64,000 bases of DNA from Belliella calami. Lineage in GTDB: Bacteria; Bacteroidota; Bacteroidia; Cytophagales; Cyclobacteriaceae. The position numbers and the translations under genes were made by a program. Where the stretch lies: positions 270,576 to 334,575 of the forward strand of contig NZ_JAKZGS010000002.1 of assembly GCF_022549695.1 (NCBI RefSeq). Reading direction: 5' to 3'. Every line of letters begins with the position of its first letter. Position 1 is the first letter of the stretch. Positions 26,301-35,400 of this stretch are shown piece by piece. The notes under the pieces were generated by a model. It was given only the letters and a program-made list of their open reading frames with translations. It did not search any database and was not told the origin of the DNA.

Positions 26301-27606
26301 CTGACCTATCTCCTTCCCCAGCCATCAAGCCTAATTTGAGGGCTACTTGTCCTGTTTTGACGGCTCCAAAACCGTCAATTTCCACTTCCCCAACATGTTC
26401 TTGGCCATCTAAAGACTGAACAAATGAATAACCATCAAAAATCGTGACATCACGCCAATTCATTTTGGAGTTTTGGTACACAACGATCAAACCCCAATGT
26501 CCAAAAAAACCAACATTGTCACTTCGACCTTCTTCCAAAGCAATATCTGCTACAGTATATTCTCCCAATCCATTTTGCTTTACATATTGAGTCACATCAG
26601 AATACCCCACATAGATATTTGCCAATTCATCTTGTGGGTACAAAATAGCATTTCCATCGGCTGTGATTTCGGTATATTCAGCTTCATTAGGACCTTTGAG
26701 TTTTATTTTCCGCTTATCAAAATCTAAAGTGTATGGCAACATGGGTTGATAAACACCATTTTTGACAACATACATGTGCGTATTTTCCAGAAGTCCACTA
26801 TTTGCCTGACCGTATTGCAGTTTACTTAGTTTTCCTATAGAAAATGTAATATTATCTTGGACGAAAACTATTGGATCGAATGTAGCCGTTAGAATAGAGT
26901 TTTCAGAAGAAAGAGTTAAATTCTGTACTGTTTGCCATTCAGCATCATTGAAGGAAAATTGGACTTCCCCACCATTCTGATTGATAAACCTTATTTGAAG
27001 ATAAAATTCAGAGAAATAATTTCCAATAAAAAAATGAGGGTAAGCAGAGCCAATACCATCATAATATTCGTCGATATTCAGAGTTTGATTGAGATAGTCT
27101 ATTTCTTCCAAAAAACCTACTTTCTGCTCTTGGTCATTGAGTATAACTTCCTCACCGGGAATGATGTCCTTTGTCACCTCGAAAACCAGCCCCTTATCCA
27201 CCCCCACTCTTCCTGACCAATACAACCCTGCGTACAAGATTTCTGAACAATTAGGATCAGCATTATTTTCTTCCGAAAACTTCAGAGTAGCGCTGGAAGA
27301 GTTTAATGTTTGAATATCATTATCTACATCTGTGAATTTTACAAAATTTGCTGAATTGTCAGTTGAATCTGTATAGTTTTCCAATGTAAGGTTTGAATTG
27401 CCTATAATGGAAAAGTCACCTTTGATCCGATACAGATTCCCATCTGGAGCAGGGTTACCTACTTTATGACGAAAAGGAACTCGGTTGTCATTTTGGGCAA
27501 TAGAATTTGGACTTAGAAGAAGGAGTAAAAATAAAGATAAAAATAAGGCGATTACATACCTATCAAGTGCAATACACAAATGAAACCTACGAACTATAAT
27601 TCTCAT
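23311..27606 (-). CDS. Large T9SS type B surface protein (gliding-motility-type C-terminus)
   Basis: 1431-residue exported protein. A long hydrophobic signal segment lies at about 19-37, ending at SIAQ. The central part is a chain of beta-rich modules; DUF11/CARDB-like stretches with paired Asn-Gly-Asp features occur near 550-680 and 900-970, and Ig-like or PKD-like pieces follow. Residues about 1345-1431 match the CHU_C/gliding-motility type B sorting domain: NAIRPGHDGHGLVIFPDNL, IEIQVFNRWGELIF, FWDG, and a final Tyr-rich strand. Such domains send cargo through the type IX secretion system and keep it at the surface, often with SprF/PorP partners, none of which is seen here. Likely adhesin or matrix protein; function not known. 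It is transcribed away from 28032. Confidence 0.85.
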   Translation of the reverse strand: MRIIVRRFHLCIALDRYVIALFLSLFLLLLLSPNSIAQNDNRVPFRHKVGNPAPDGNLYRIKGDFSIIGNSNLTLENYTDSTDNSANFVKFTDVDNDIQTLNSSSATLKFSEENNADPNCSEILYAGLYWSGRVGVDKGLVFEVTKDIIPGEEVILNDQEQKVGFLEEIDYLNQTLNIDEYYDGIGSAYPHFFIGNYFSEFYLQIRFINQNGGEVQFSFNDAEWQTVQNLTLSSENSILTATFDPIVFVQDNITFSIGKLSKLQYGQANSGLLENTHMYVVKNGVYQPMLPYTLDFDKRKIKLKGPNEAEYTEITADGNAILYPQDELANIYVGYSDVTQYVKQNGLGEYTVADIALEEGRSDNVGFFGHWGLIVVYQNSKMNWRDVTIFDGYSFVQSLDGQEHVGEVEIDGFGAVKTGQVALKLGLMAGEGDRSVGGDFLEIINSEGEWVRLNHPLNTPENFFNSTIYTPVQNSLGELVPTPRNPNFTNNIGVDILQWDISNPGNSIITNDQTSTRFRFGTKQDLYTIYAFAFSVLSYIPEVQVINQVESIDDTPVGVDPTIEPGQEITFAAEIRNKGSEEVSETKIIIPIPFSASFVKAFTTPENYGTVSFDPDMGISGSLIWDIGDLPLMADADELIATLKYTLKVTEDCVILANTSCEANISMTGSVSGVGKVSENVFTNLPFVSNIRDGECIGEEIFDPIEIPIVGRNEFVLANCTGSEQFGNLLNVDLPDFCKGDTPANLKDLISPSQSDFQVYFFENETGGTPILNYFVNTSVIGTSQIWVSEGFEGSCTGIRIPIEMVVLPKSSVPTSSNILVCIGEEPLFFNVNPDEGYTLNYYTDNNPSSTALDSVPVISSKVDGQYSIWVSQSKDDECESNRKEVRIRVYDCSLISDIKVTIVPDNQIYENEGQVVNFLITVENVGDLELSNVFLMENLMGNNWTIPNLSPGEKMEFSFQYFISEENMLIGAVAVQAYTSASSLDNGFIDDSDDATIFKLPLDFMDYKVTSEPATCIVGIDDIGAIIVEFLQGPQTGFLEIRDLSDIQLTQVLFNDTNLIKVEVPSGQYKLVLTTALGYTVEDSQVYNVSEKESVKFDIVESVFSCDTYSYYPTSSEDLVYEIIGSNGTRIPLNSDKLFVFTRSDSYKIIGKDPKGIKCPVEKNMIVEIQELFPLELQFSSFCQNDLFTDIELLNPEIGATIKWFTIASMGNLQLFEFDDNPKLMVETPGFYQVILTNSQGCVIGKRDFEVKKTFSDPPKMNGLYSICPTKEGSQTISLESQFVENHWFFDGEEVSQELVFSPKEEGLYRLVTIDQSGCEFMMDFEVEINCEPTLKYSNAIRPGHDGHGLVIFPDNLIDAIEIQVFNRWGELIFFCEDKHLRYGEKSSCFWDGFVKGKPAITGSYSLLIRYKLKEEEGYFKKHDLLFIIN

Positions 27607-28031
27607 CGAAGCTCTCTGAAATTGGTTAAGAAATACTTTTATGCATATAGGCGACCTTTCTTCGAGGAACTAGAAGTAAAAAGAGGGACTCTTACTTATT
27701 CATTGAAACCTTTATTTCAGATAGACTATTGGGTAAACGATCTAATATTGGGTGTTTTTCGCAATGAAAATAACAAATAGTTATTTACAAAAAAACATTG
27801 ATCACTTAATAATTTTAAAAATGTTTAAAACTGCAAAATCAATTTACGAAACACTGATTTTCAGGGGGTAAAATAGATTTGGCAAGTTGTTTTTTTAATC
27901 GCTAAATGTTTACCTAATTATTACTTTTAACAATAAAAATCAGCCATTTTATTTAATTAAAAATTCCCCACCAGTAGATCTTTTTGATTTCAACTAATTA
28001 TTTATCATATTTAAAAAAAGAATTTTAAACT
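27607..28031. other. 425-base intergenic region without recognised feature
   Basis: AT-rich spacer between two divergent genes encoding exported proteins. I see no RNA gene, repeat or convincing promoter. A short open frame over 27580-27780 overlaps the signal peptide of the minus-strand gene and has no family resemblance. Confidence 0.6.
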
Positions 28032-29195
28032 ATGAAAAATTATTATTGCCTGATTATAATCTTTGCATTTTTTTCTTGCAGAAAAAATGAAGAAAGTAAT
28101 AAATCAACAGACGTACATGCTTATCAATTAGTCAAAGTAGATTCATTTGCTGTAGATAATTTTACGAATGTACAGATCACTGATTATTGTGATTCAGAGA
28201 ATATTTTTCTTGGTTTTAGTGAAGTCCAAAATGATATTTTAGAAATATCACCTACCGGTGAAATCCAAAAAAGAATCAATTTGAGTGGAGATGGTCCGGG
28301 AAAACTTGGGAGATGGAATCCTTTAGGATTGAGTTTTGGCCCGGATGGAAAAAGGGTATTTCAACTACCCTTCCAATTGCTTACTTATGACAAGGATTAT
28401 AATCAAATTGAAAATATTAGATTTTTATCACCCCTTCCCGTTAGAACTAATTTACCTTTGGGAAAAACAGCTTATACTATAAAAAATGGTGAGCCTCAGT
28501 ACTTGGTAGGTCCTACCACTTTTCTCTCTGCACATTTATTGATTTATAATGAAGAAGGTAGAGACACCTTGCAGAATTTCATGTTACTTTCATCTGGGTC
28601 AGGAAGTATAAAATCGATAGTACCTTATGAACCAAATTCATATTACAAAAAGACTGAAAACATATATATGGATTTGATGGGGAAATCCTTTTTTGTAGAA
28701 GATAATGAGCTTATCGTTTTACAGAATTTAGCAGAAAATATTCAAGTATATGATATAAATGATTATACTTTGAAAAAAGAAATACCAATTGAACATAGTG
28801 AGTTTATAACATATGATCCACTACCAATTGGAACTGCAATGGATGATCCAAGAACCAAAGAACTGTCGGCCATGGCTGGTAGAAACCAGTCAATTTACAA
28901 AATGAGTGAAGACATTTGGCTGGTAAAGTACTATCAGGGAGTCACAAGAACTGAGTATGAAAGTCGAAATACTGAGGAGAAACAATTTTCAATCAACGGA
29001 TCAGCAAGCGATAAAATCAAGATGCTTGTGATCAAGAATGGTGTTCTTCTCAGTGGTGAAATCAGTCCCCCTGAAGGTAAGCTATTGTTTTCCTTTGAAA
29101 AAAACAGATTATTAGTCAAAGATAATCCTAATGAAGAGGTTGAAGAAGAATTTACTTCTTATAGTATTTATGAATTAAAGGAGTCAAATAAATAA
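28032..29195 (+). CDS. Lipoprotein with 6-bladed beta-propeller (DUF4221-like)
   Basis: 387 residues. The N-terminal lipoprotein signal MKNYYCLIIIFAFFSC places the mature Cys at about 16. The rest looks like the Bacteroidota 6-bladed propeller lipoproteins (BF3164/DUF4221 type): repeated strands with GPGKLGRWNPLGLSFGPDGKRVF and DLMGKSFFVEDNELIVLQNL, and a late segment NIQVYDINDYTLKKEIPI. These proteins are anchored in the periplasm or outer membrane with unknown ligands. The assignment rests on repeat style and is moderate. It is convergent with the thiamin operon and shares a hairpin with tenA. Confidence 0.65.
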   Translation: MKNYYCLIIIFAFFSCRKNEESNKSTDVHAYQLVKVDSFAVDNFTNVQITDYCDSENIFLGFSEVQNDILEISPTGEIQKRINLSGDGPGKLGRWNPLGLSFGPDGKRVFQLPFQLLTYDKDYNQIENIRFLSPLPVRTNLPLGKTAYTIKNGEPQYLVGPTTFLSAHLLIYNEEGRDTLQNFMLLSSGSGSIKSIVPYEPNSYYKKTENIYMDLMGKSFFVEDNELIVLQNLAENIQVYDINDYTLKKEIPIEHSEFITYDPLPIGTAMDDPRTKELSAMAGRNQSIYKMSEDIWLVKYYQGVTRTEYESRNTEEKQFSINGSASDKIKMLVIKNGVLLSGEISPPEGKLLFSFEKNRLLVKDNPNEEVEEEFTSYSIYELKESNK

Positions 29196-29219
29196 AGAGT
29201 TTTATTGATTCCTTTAATT
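29171..29219. terminator. Probable bidirectional terminator between the propeller gene and tenA
   Basis: GAATTAAAGGAGTCAAATAA (29171-29190) pairs with TTATTGATTCCTTTAATTC (29201-29219) with one mismatch and one bulge. It overlaps the stop of the plus-strand gene and ends just before the tenA stop. The U tract is short. Confidence 0.55.
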
Positions 29220-29226
29220 CAAGTAT

Positions 29227-29883
29227 TTAAATCTCCCATTTCTCCAATCTGTATGCAGAATCCCAAAACATCCATTCCAACTTGGTAGCCATCTCAAAAG
29301 CCTCCAGCATCTCCTCTTGTAGTGCTTCGCTTGAATTTTCGGCCAGTTGATTGGTTATCTCTATTGCTTGTGCTACAGATTTTGCAAAATCTTCTCCTGC
29401 ATAAGTATCTATCCAGTTTTTGTATGGGTTATCTCCGATTCCATCTTGAAGGGAATAAATGTGATCTCCAACTAACTTATAAATCCAAAAACAGGGCAAA
29501 ACAGCCGCCACCGCGACTTCTACATTTGAATAAGCCGATTTCGTCAGGAGAAAATTTGTATAAAGAAGGCAGGTTGGTGAAGGCTCAATTTGATCGGGAA
29601 TCCCCAATACTTTGAAATACCCTTCATGCAGCGCTCGCTCAACCACTATGGCTCCAGAAGCAAATTGGGAAAAAGCCAGAACTTGATCCAAATCTTTCAT
29701 CCTTCCGGAAATCGTACTCAAAGCCTTCCCAAATTCTCCCAAATAATATGCATCTTGAGCCATGTAAAACTTAAATCGCTCTTTTGACAAACTACCTTGG
29801 AGAAGCTCTTGGTTGAAAGGCAAGTTGATAATTCTATCAAAATGTGGAGCTATTCGAGTCCATGCTTTATCAGTCCATTTCAT
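29227..29883 (-). CDS. tenA: Aminopyrimidine aminohydrolase / thiaminase II
   Basis: 218-residue TenA/TENA_THI-4 enzyme. It hydrolyses aminopyrimidines formed from degraded thiamin to HMP, feeding salvage. Family features: MAQDAYYLGEFGKALS (about 41-56) with the active-site Asp-x-x-Tyr, AVLPCFWIYKLVGD with the catalytic Cys (about 135-148), and NPYKNWIDTYAGEDF (about 152-166). Glu-rich C-terminal helix with LEWMFWDSAYRLEKW. Last gene of thiM-thiE-thiD-tenA; its start overlaps thiD by 14 bases. It is controlled with the operon by the TPP riboswitch upstream of thiM. Confidence 0.95.
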   Translation of the reverse strand: MKWTDKAWTRIAPHFDRIINLPFNQELLQGSLSKERFKFYMAQDAYYLGEFGKALSTISGRMKDLDQVLAFSQFASGAIVVERALHEGYFKVLGIPDQIEPSPTCLLYTNFLLTKSAYSNVEVAVAAVLPCFWIYKLVGDHIYSLQDGIGDNPYKNWIDTYAGEDFAKSVAQAIEITNQLAENSSEALQEEMLEAFEMATKLEWMFWDSAYRLEKWEI

Positions 29884-30697
29884 TGATTATTTGTTTTTGG
29901 GGATTGAAGAAATGATTTAGTGGCCCATTCCCATTGCCGGTTATTATATCTTTACCATAAAAGATAGCCTTGTTCACATAATCTCTACCAAAATCTACAG
30001 CATCCTCCATGTCTTTTCCCAAGGCTAACCCCACTGCAATTGCAGCAGAAAGCGAACATCCTGTGCCATGCACATTTTGGGAATTGATTTTGTCACTTTT
30101 AAAGACTTTCAACCCATTTGATTTGGAGTATAAAAGATCTCGAATTACTGATTCATCCAAATGCCCTCCTTTGATCAAAATTGCCTCGGGAAGCTCTTGC
30201 AACAAATACTCTCCTGCTTCTTTCATCGATTCCAAATTATTGACTTCCTTTCCATACAAAATCGAAGTTTCGTCCATATTTGGTGTAAGTAAGGAAACTA
30301 AAGGAAATAGTTTTTGTCGGATGGCTTTTATCGTTTCATCCTGAATCAACTTAAAGCCAGAAGTAGATACCATCACTGGATCAAAAACTATTGGGATTTG
30401 CGGATAATAGCTCAATATCTCAACCAAAACTTCTACAACCTCAGGTCTATCAAGCATCCCGATTTTGATCGCTTTGGGTTTGATGTCATCCATAATAGCT
30501 AGAAGTTGCTCTTTTATATGCATGGGTGGAATACTATGGATAGCTGTCACACCTTTGGTATTTTGGGCAGTCGTAGCGGTGATGACTGTCATCCCATAGC
30601 AGCCCAAAGCAGCAAAAGTCTTTAAATCTGCCTGAATCCCTGCACCTCCACTACTATCTGAACCAGCTATACTCAATACTGCAATATATTCTTTCAT
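29870..30697 (-). CDS. thiD: Hydroxymethylpyrimidine/phosphomethylpyrimidine kinase
   Basis: 275-residue ribokinase-like enzyme that phosphorylates HMP twice to HMP-PP. Marks: VLSIAGSDSSGGAGIQADLKTF (about 6-27), CYGMTVITATTAQNTKGV, VFDPVMVSTSGFKLI (about 124-138), LLTPNMDE, LIKGGH, and the catalytic VHGTGCSLSAAIAVGLA with the GTGC anion hole. It starts 2 bases after the thiE stop and overlaps tenA by 14 bases. Confidence 0.96.
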   Translation of the reverse strand: MKEYIAVLSIAGSDSSGGAGIQADLKTFAALGCYGMTVITATTAQNTKGVTAIHSIPPMHIKEQLLAIMDDIKPKAIKIGMLDRPEVVEVLVEILSYYPQIPIVFDPVMVSTSGFKLIQDETIKAIRQKLFPLVSLLTPNMDETSILYGKEVNNLESMKEAGEYLLQELPEAILIKGGHLDESVIRDLLYSKSNGLKVFKSDKINSQNVHGTGCSLSAAIAVGLALGKDMEDAVDFGRDYVNKAIFYGKDIITGNGNGPLNHFFNPQKQIINEMD

Positions 30698-30699
30698 AA

Positions 30700-31344
30700 T
30701 TACCTAAACCTTAAACCATTTTCAATTTCCAGCCTAAATTTTTCAGCTGCCTTTGCAGGATTCGGTGCACTGCAAATCCCAGAAATCACAGCAAGACAGT
30801 CCGCTCCAAACTTGATGATTTCTGTAGCATTTTGAGTCTTTACATTGCCTATTGCAACCAGTTTTTTTTCAGTAATAGATTTCAACTGAGCAAGTCCTTT
30901 CAGTCCCCATTCCGAAATCGTATCTTCTTTTGTAGGAGTGGAAAATACCGGGCTTACTCCCAAATACCAAGCTTCTGCTATATTTGGCTTTTCTAAATCC
31001 CGAAAAGTCTCCACAGACAGACCTATGGGGAAATTTTCGCCCAAGATTTCTCTAGCTTGCTCCAAAGGTGTATCTGTTTGGCCAATATGAACTCCAAAAG
31101 CCCCTACATGCTTAGCAACTTCAATATTGTCGTTGATAATCAATGGGACTTTGTATTCGTCACAAATTACCTTCAACCTCTCCGCTTTTTTGATGAATTG
31201 ATCTAAAAAGAGTTTTTTTTCCCTTAACTGGACAATATCTACCCCACCTTTCATCGCCTCTTCAACCACCCAAAAAAAATCTCTCTCAAGACAGGCTTTT
31301 TCGTCTGTCACCAAATAAAGTTTGTATGGAAAATCGATAGTCAT
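30700..31344 (-). CDS. thiE: Thiamin phosphate synthase
   Basis: 214-residue TIM-barrel enzyme that joins HMP-PP and thiazole phosphate into thiamin phosphate. Visible signatures: GVDIVQLREKKL (about 34-45), PLIINDNIEVAKHVGAFGVHIGQTD (about 65-89, metal and pyrophosphate site), YLGVSPVFSTPTKED and LVAIGNVKTQNA. It shares one base with thiM (stop/start) and is followed by thiD after 2 bases. Central step of the salvage operon. Confidence 0.95.
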   Translation of the reverse strand: MTIDFPYKLYLVTDEKACLERDFFWVVEEAMKGGVDIVQLREKKLFLDQFIKKAERLKVICDEYKVPLIINDNIEVAKHVGAFGVHIGQTDTPLEQAREILGENFPIGLSVETFRDLEKPNIAEAWYLGVSPVFSTPTKEDTISEWGLKGLAQLKSITEKKLVAIGNVKTQNATEIIKFGADCLAVISGICSAPNPAKAAEKFRLEIENGLRFR

Positions 31345-32135
31345 CAGATTTCAATTTTGATTCTTTCCCTCAATTCCTCGCTTACCAAGTTGTATAAAGC
31401 ATCATACAGATACAATTGCAGGGTTCCTGGACCATCCGCCTTTTCAGCTGCAATTTCACCTGCTATTCCCAAAACAGCCATAGCGGATGTGGTAGCCAAA
31501 AACAAATCCTTTTCCACTCCAGCGAAAGCTCCTACTATCGCAGAAGCCGTACATCCCATTCCAGTTATTTTTGCCATCAATGCATTTCCATTTGCCAAAG
31601 AGGCTATTCTCTCACCTTCTACGATGTAATCTTTCTCTCCTGATACACAAACCACACAGCCAATTTCATTGGAAAGGCTGACTGCTGCTTGAACTGCTTC
31701 CTCGGAACCATGACTGCTATCTACTCCTCTACTTTCGATATTGACACGAGCTAGGGAAAGAATCTCTGATGCATTTCCTCTGATAATACTTGGTTTGTGT
31801 TTTAGCAATTCACTAATAGTCTCATTCCTGTAGCGAGTAGCACCAGCTCCAACTGGATCCAATACCCATGATTTTCCTAATTGGGTAGCCTTCTCAGCTG
31901 CCAATAGCATACTATCTACCCAATACTCATCCAAAGTCCCAATATTGATAACTAAAGAATTCACAATAGAAACCATATCGGCAACTTCTGACTTCGCATG
32001 TGCCATGATTGGTGATGCTCCCAATGAAAGTAATGCATTGGCAGTATTGTTCATGACTACATAGTTTGTAATACTTTGAACTAAGGGGGGATTTTTTCTT
32101 AAATTTTTAAATGCTTGAATTATTGACTCTTTCAT
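31344..32135 (-). CDS. thiM: Hydroxyethylthiazole kinase
   Basis: 263 residues from the ATG at 32135. Phosphorylates thiazole alcohol (THZ) for thiamin salvage. Family stretches: NYVVMNNTANALLSLGASPIMAHA (near the N-terminus), WVLDPVGAGATRYR, IIRGNASEILSLA and ITGMGCTASAIVGAFAGV, the last containing the catalytic Cys of the GxGC loop. The open frame runs 22 codons further upstream to a TTG, but that stretch lies in the riboswitch leader and resembles no ThiM, so the ATG is used. First gene of the operon. With thiE, thiD and tenA present but no thiC, thiG or thiH in view, this is a salvage unit. Confidence 0.95.
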   Translation of the reverse strand: MKESIIQAFKNLRKNPPLVQSITNYVVMNNTANALLSLGASPIMAHAKSEVADMVSIVNSLVINIGTLDEYWVDSMLLAAEKATQLGKSWVLDPVGAGATRYRNETISELLKHKPSIIRGNASEILSLARVNIESRGVDSSHGSEEAVQAAVSLSNEIGCVVCVSGEKDYIVEGERIASLANGNALMAKITGMGCTASAIVGAFAGVEKDLFLATTSAMAVLGIAGEIAAEKADGPGTLQLYLYDALYNLVSEELRERIKIEI

Positions 32136-32227
32136 TTCGTAGTGTTTTAGGTTCGAAAACTTCAGAGTCCAACAATCAAAGTTGGTAAAAGAAAAGCTCA
32201 ATCAATGTTGGCACAAAGTTGAAATAA

Positions 32228-32302
32228 CTTTTTCTTCCGCTGGTATCATCCAGGATCAAGTTCAAAGGGTATGATCTCAGCCCGATAAGGCACCCCCAAA
32301 GT
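32228..32302 (-). ncRNA. TPP riboswitch (THI element)
   Basis: On the minus strand the conserved core reads GGGGGTGCC, then GGGCTGAGATCATACCC, then GAACCTGATCCTGGATGA and TACCAGCGGAAG, the classic THI-box order (P2/P4/P5 junctions with CUGAGA and the ACCUGAUC loop). It binds thiamin pyrophosphate and represses the operon. It lies about 100 bases upstream of the thiM ATG. Between them are a U-rich stretch and the small hairpin CCAAC-N7-GTTGG (32169-32185), which could belong to the expression platform. Confidence 0.95.
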
Positions 32303-32478
32303 TTCACATGCTAAATTATTGCTAATCCTTATCAAAAAAAATTAATATGGATATAAGTTTTGAGTATTAATCATTTCATAACAATAATCATTAGAACATT
32401 TTAAGTTCTATATGTTACATTTATATGCCTATTTAAATTAACACCCTAAAAAATCACCAATTATCTAATCCAATTTAC

Positions 32479-35400
32479 ATGAAACAATCTTTACAAAAGA
32501 CATTATTGTTCGCTTGGCTATTTATGGGAATGGTTGCGCTAAACGCACAAACAGTTTCCTTAGCAGGCTGGACATTTGGAACGGTAGCAGGAGAAGAATC
32601 TACTCTTGCTGACCAAGGAAACTCCAACAACCTTGGAGTACAACAGATCTCACTTGTAGGTGCAAATCCTGCAGGATATATCGCAGGCTCTCCTGGCAGA
32701 GCGATCACCTCAAGTTCATGGGCAGGCACTGCCACTGAGAAATATTGGCAATTCTCTGTCAATACTCTTGGATTTGAAAACCTTGCCATATCACTGAAGC
32801 AAAGAAGTTCAAACACTGGCCCAAGAGATTTCCAACTTCAATACAGCTTGGATGCTAGTACCTGGATCAATATTGACGCTGGTACAATCACAGTTGGTAA
32901 CAATTTCACTTCTGGAGTTTTAAACAACTTATCTCTACCAACAGCTTTGAATAATTCTCCATTGATTTACATCAGATCTATATTGATTTCTGATATTTCT
33001 GCAAATGGAGGCACCATCGCAAACACAGGCACCAGTGCTATTGATGAGATTTTCATCAGTGGAATCCCGTCCTCATCTGAACCCCTTCCCCAAACAGCTA
33101 CACCACAATTCAACCCTGCTGGTGGATCATTTGAAGAGGCACAGTTGGTAACTCTAACTTCCACAACTGAAGATGCAATAATTTACTTCACATTGGATGG
33201 TAGTAGTCCAAATCTTGGCAGCCAGCAATACGATGCCCCACTTTTGATCCAAGAAAGCACCGTAGTTTCGGCCATCGCATTCAAAGAAGGATTCGATGTA
33301 AGTGAGGTTGCAACGGCTACATTTACCATTTCACTTCCACAGATACCTGCCGGTGGAATTCCTTACAGTCAAGATTTTGCACAATTTGTAAGTCTATCCA
33401 ACCCAGTAACTAGCTTTGGAGCAGATGATGAATGGTCATTTGAAAGTGGTGTTTTGAACTATAATGGAGTTTTTGGCACTGGCACAGCCGGTGGATTTAG
33501 AGGGGTTGACGTGTTGGGGTATCAACATACTGGATCTTCTGGAACCCTTGATGCAAGCTTAACTTTAGAAAATACGACTGGTTTAACAATCACTGAATTG
33601 GAGATCTCTTACGAAGGAAAAGTAGGTAGAATAGACCAAACTAGGTTCCCTGAGTGGACCGTAACGATAAATGGTATAGAGTTCACAGAATTATCATACA
33701 GTACAGCCGATGGCATCGATAAATCTGTTTCAGCACTAATCAGTGATTTAAGCATTCTTCCTGGTGAATTGATCAACATTACTTGGTCATCAGACAGGGG
33801 GTTCAATGCTGGTGGTGGAAGTCGTCAGATTGGTTTGACTAATTTGGCAGTATCTGTACCAGTGAGTCTAGATCCAATTGAATTTGCCAATTGGGATTTT
33901 ACAGGTCAACCTGGAAACCAAGCATTCACTGAAGGAAACACTTTAGCTTCTGGAGTACTTGTTGGTAGTTTTGCCAGAGGCACTGGAATCAACCCTACCT
34001 CTGCGGGAAACTCCATCAGTTCCAATGGTTGGAATGCTGGGGAAAATAGGTATTTCAGTTTTGGATTTACGGTCGCACCTGACAAATTGGTGGACCTATC
34101 TGCATTACAACTGGGTTCTACTTCTTCAAATACAGGCCCAAGGGATTTGGCTTTGGTTTACAGCGGAGACGGCTACACTTCTAGATTGGCAGAATGGACC
34201 CATACTGGTTCTTTTGTCAACCAAATCATTGATCTTTCTGGCTTGCAAAACCTTTCAGGTGAAGTCGAGTTCAGGATTATTTCCACAAGTGATATGTCAG
34301 CCAATGGCGGTTCAGTAGCGGCTGGAGGAACTTTGAGAGTTACAAACTATTTTTCATCAGAAGGATCACTCCCTGTAGCTTTCTCCGGCATTTTCAAAGA
34401 TGCAGCTGGTGTAATTATTCCAACTTTGAACGTAAATCCAACTACGCTTGATTTTGGAATAGTGAGCTTAGCAGATGCTTCACCAATATCAAGCTATGAG
34501 TTATCTGCAAGTAACCTGGAAGGTGATGTTACCATCAGTAGCCCTTCACCATTCAGTGTTTCAAAAGATGGTGTGGAGTTCGCAAGTTCTATAGTTTTCA
34601 CACCTGAAGATTTAGCTTCTTCACAAACTATATTCGTGACAGTTGACAATTCAGCAGAAGGTGTTTTCAACAGCTCAATTACACAACAAACCGCGGGTAC
34701 TTTACCAGTGTCATTGACTGTATCTGCAAGTATTTTTGATCCATTCAATATTACTGAAGACTTCAATGCATCTTGCCCTAACCTTCCGTCAGGATGGTCA
34801 GCAATCAGTGTCTTGGGTGATCAAGTATGGGCTTGCACTACTTTTGGAAGGGCTGGAACCACACCTACAGCTTCTGCCCCGTCAGGACTTCAAATCAATG
34901 GATTCGCAGGAGGAGCAGTACTCAATGAGGATTGGATCATCACACCAAGTTATGATTTGACAGGATTCAATATCCCATTGATGTCATTCTGGAGTAGAGT
35001 TGCATTCCAAGGACCGAGATTGAAATTATTGATTTCTACAGATTACGAAAATGGAGATCCGAACGATGCTACTTGGACTGAATTGAGTGATAGATTTGCC
35101 AATGCGGATCAGTGGACTTATTCTGGTGAAATCGATCTATCAGCTTATTTGGGTCAGAATGTAAGAATTGCATTTGTTTACAATTCAGCGCCAGAGAGTG
35201 GTGCTGCGAGATGGACTTTGGATGATTTTGAACTATTCAGCTCAGACATTCCTGCTTCTCCTTTCTTCTCAAATAGCATTGGAAATGTGGATTACTATCA
35301 TTTTGGAATTACAGGAATAAGTACAACTTCTGCAATTACCAGAACATTCAATTTCAGCTTGTCAAATGCTACAGACAACTTAAACATCTCTGCAAGTGAA

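Noticed and set aside
27580-27780. 66-residue plus-strand open frame
   Set aside because: Overlaps the signal peptide of the large surface protein on the other strand and continues into AT-rich spacer; no family likeness.
30398-30407. TTGCGGATAA motif inside thiD, similar to the repeat ends
   Set aside because: Part of a conserved coding sequence; no partner arm at about 57 bases.
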